This document shows positions 63,075 to 64,000 of a stretch of DNA of 64,000 bases, in pieces. Each line of letters starts with the position of its first letter. Position 1 is the first letter of the stretch. The notes beneath the pieces are model-generated. The model searched no databases, had not been told where the DNA came from, and was given only the letters and a program-made list of their open reading frames with translations. The stretch spans positions 62,001 to 126,000 of the forward strand of contig CACMQN010000003.1 of the NCBI GenBank assembly GCA_902615855.1, written 5' to 3'. The position numbers were made by a program, and so were the translations under genes. The stretch is from an uncultured Candidatus Actinomarina sp. (GTDB taxonomy: Bacteria; Actinomycetota; Acidimicrobiia; Actinomarinales; Actinomarinaceae).

Positions 63075-63623
63075 ATGAATATATTTTTAAGGCATGGAGA
63101 AGTTAAAAATCCTAAAGATATTTTATATTACAATATACCCGGTTATGAACTTTCAAAACTCGGAAAGTCTCAAGCTGAACATTCTGCTGAAGTTTTATCA
63201 AAAGATTTTAAAATAGAACAGATCATTTCCTCACCACTCCTCAGAGCTAGACAGACATCTGAAATAGTTAGCAATAAATTAGAATTGGAATTTTCAATAT
63301 CTGAGAAAATAACAGAATGGGATGGATTGTTAAATTGGAAAGGTTATACATTTGATGAAATTACTGAAACTAATGAATATTTAATCTACAATGATGATCC
63401 GACTGAACTCAGTACCAATGAAACTTTTTTTGAAACATTTCAAAGAGTTGAGGAGTTGTACAACAATAATAACCATACATTATTTGTAACACATCAGGAC
63501 ACAATTAGATCATTCATGTTTTATAAATTAAAGTCTAAGAAATTTAACCAAGATAAACCGAGCCATTGTGAATTACAATATATTGAAAATGATACTCTCC
63601 AAAAATATATTAACCCTGTCTAG
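63075..63623 (+). CDS. Histidine phosphatase-family protein
   Basis: A 182-residue phosphatase of the phosphoglycerate-mutase-like superfamily. IFLRHGEV has the phosphohistidine (RHG), QIISSPLLRARQTSEIV the conserved arginine, TEWDGLLNW the acidic residue region, and LFVTHQDTIRSFMF the second histidine. The E/N pair of true mutases is missing, so a phosphatase acting on small phosphates is more likely. The end overlaps the next gene by four bases on the opposite strand. Confidence 0.85.
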   Translation: MNIFLRHGEVKNPKDILYYNIPGYELSKLGKSQAEHSAEVLSKDFKIEQIISSPLLRARQTSEIVSNKLELEFSISEKITEWDGLLNWKGYTFDEITETNEYLIYNDDPTELSTNETFFETFQRVEELYNNNNHTLFVTHQDTIRSFMFYKLKSKKFNQDKPSHCELQYIENDTLQKYINPV

Positions 63624-63835
63624 GTAAGTATATTATAAAGTATTATTAAAAAAATTCCAAAAAATGAGCAAAAACTAATTACTCCAACCAATGGTTCTAT
63701 TGTTCTTAATATTTTTGAGTTGACTTTTTCAAGATAATATAAGACTAAATACTTACTCCCAAGAAAAGATAGGAACCCTGCAGCGATGAAATATACAAAA
63801 CTAAATAACGATAACCATGGATTTACAAAATTCAT
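63620..63835 (-). CDS. Small membrane protein of unknown function
   Basis: A 71-residue protein with two hydrophobic helices (WLSLFSFVYFIAAGFLSFLGSKYLVLYYL and LVGVISFCSFFGIFLIILYNIL). No family recognised. It converges with the phosphatase gene. Confidence 0.5.
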   Translation of the reverse strand: MNFVNPWLSLFSFVYFIAAGFLSFLGSKYLVLYYLEKVNSKILRTIEPLVGVISFCSFFGIFLIILYNILT

Positions 63836-63852
63836 CTTATATTACAATACTC

Positions 63853-64000
63853 ATGCGTATGGTATTTAGTAAAAAATTTAAATTTATTGTATATTTTGTA
63901 GTAATTCTTTTGTCTATTTATATAGGTTACGTATTGGGTGTTACTTTTTGTTCACAAAACTGTCAAACTACAATTTTTATTAACATTTTTATAACTATTG
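63853..64000 (+). CDS. Membrane protein, C-terminus cut by window edge
   Basis: An open frame starting MRMVFSKKFKFIVYFVVILL then SIYIGYVLGVTFCSQNCQTTIF. It has a basic start, one hydrophobic helix and a CxxxC pair, and continues past the window. TACAAT lies four bases before the ATG. The start could also be the second Met at 63859. Too short to assign. Confidence 0.45.
   Translation, partial: MRMVFSKKFKFIVYFVVILLSIYIGYVLGVTFCSQNCQTTIFINIFITI

Overview
The window is a gene-dense, very AT-rich stretch of bacterial chromosome. It has almost no non-coding DNA: no gap exceeds about 130 bases and many neighbouring genes overlap by 1-30 bases. Several features point to an actinobacterium with a streamlined genome: DUF4193 and DUF3040 proteins, a PafB-PafC-TatA-TatC-HelY block, SepF with FtsZ, polA-rpsA-coaE-uvrB synteny, ThyX, an mraW-type RNA hairpin and a meso-DAP type MurE. 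Low GC, short proteins and missing neighbours suggest a free-living marine lineage such as the Actinomarina group. That placement is inference; no rRNA is present to test it.

Layout. 1-8.1 kb: partial NAD kinase and rhomboid protease, then HAD phosphatase, GNAT and DUF4193, then a PafB/PafC-TatA-TatC-HelY-lipid kinase run. 8.2-17 kb: ferredoxin, TrmI, two unlisted small membrane peptides, a holin-like protein, AI-2E permease, acyltransferase, TrmL, YajQ, and redox genes (DCC protein, MsrB, glutaredoxin) with a CDF transporter and GMP reductase. 17-21.6 kb: glutamine amidotransferase, tRNA-Leu(UAA), SecG, glycolysis (GpmA, TpiA, Pgk) and RapZ. 21.6-32.7 kb: UvrC, UvrA, UvrB, CoaE, ribosomal protein S1 and DNA polymerase I. 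32.7-38 kb: tRNA-Leu(CAA), small membrane genes, YgfZ, CcdA, endonuclease III, a DMT transporter and ThyX. 38-46 kb: DnaE, RluA-type pseudouridine synthase, LspA, a DksA/TraR protein, and IleS on the opposite strand. 46-61.6 kb: the dcw (division and cell wall) cluster on the minus strand from mraZ to yggT. 61.6-64 kb: HNH nuclease, MerR regulator, DUF3040 protein, a histidine phosphatase and two small membrane ORFs, one cut by the window edge.

How the parts work together. The dcw cluster supplies lipid II precursors (MurE, D, C, B, MraY, MurG), the septal synthase pair FtsW-FtsI, and the FtsZ-SepF ring. It starts from one promoter carrying MraZ-type repeats and has a large hairpin in front of rsmH. 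The repair genes UvrABC, PolA, Nth and the PafBC regulator form a genome-maintenance set. Many promoters have a TAAAAT-like -10 box six to eight bases before an ATG or GTG, which implies widespread leaderless mRNAs.

The window is mainly conserved housekeeping DNA. I found no defence island, mobile element or CRISPR array. The oddities most worth checking are a histone-tail-like N-terminal extension on FtsZ with an internal start, an HYGN signature in IleRS, a frameshifting T8 run in ccdA, a probable AUU start of the pseudouridine synthase, a minimal TatA-like peptide, and several genes missing from otherwise conserved clusters (murF, pup/proteasome, yvcK-whiA-gap, divIVA).
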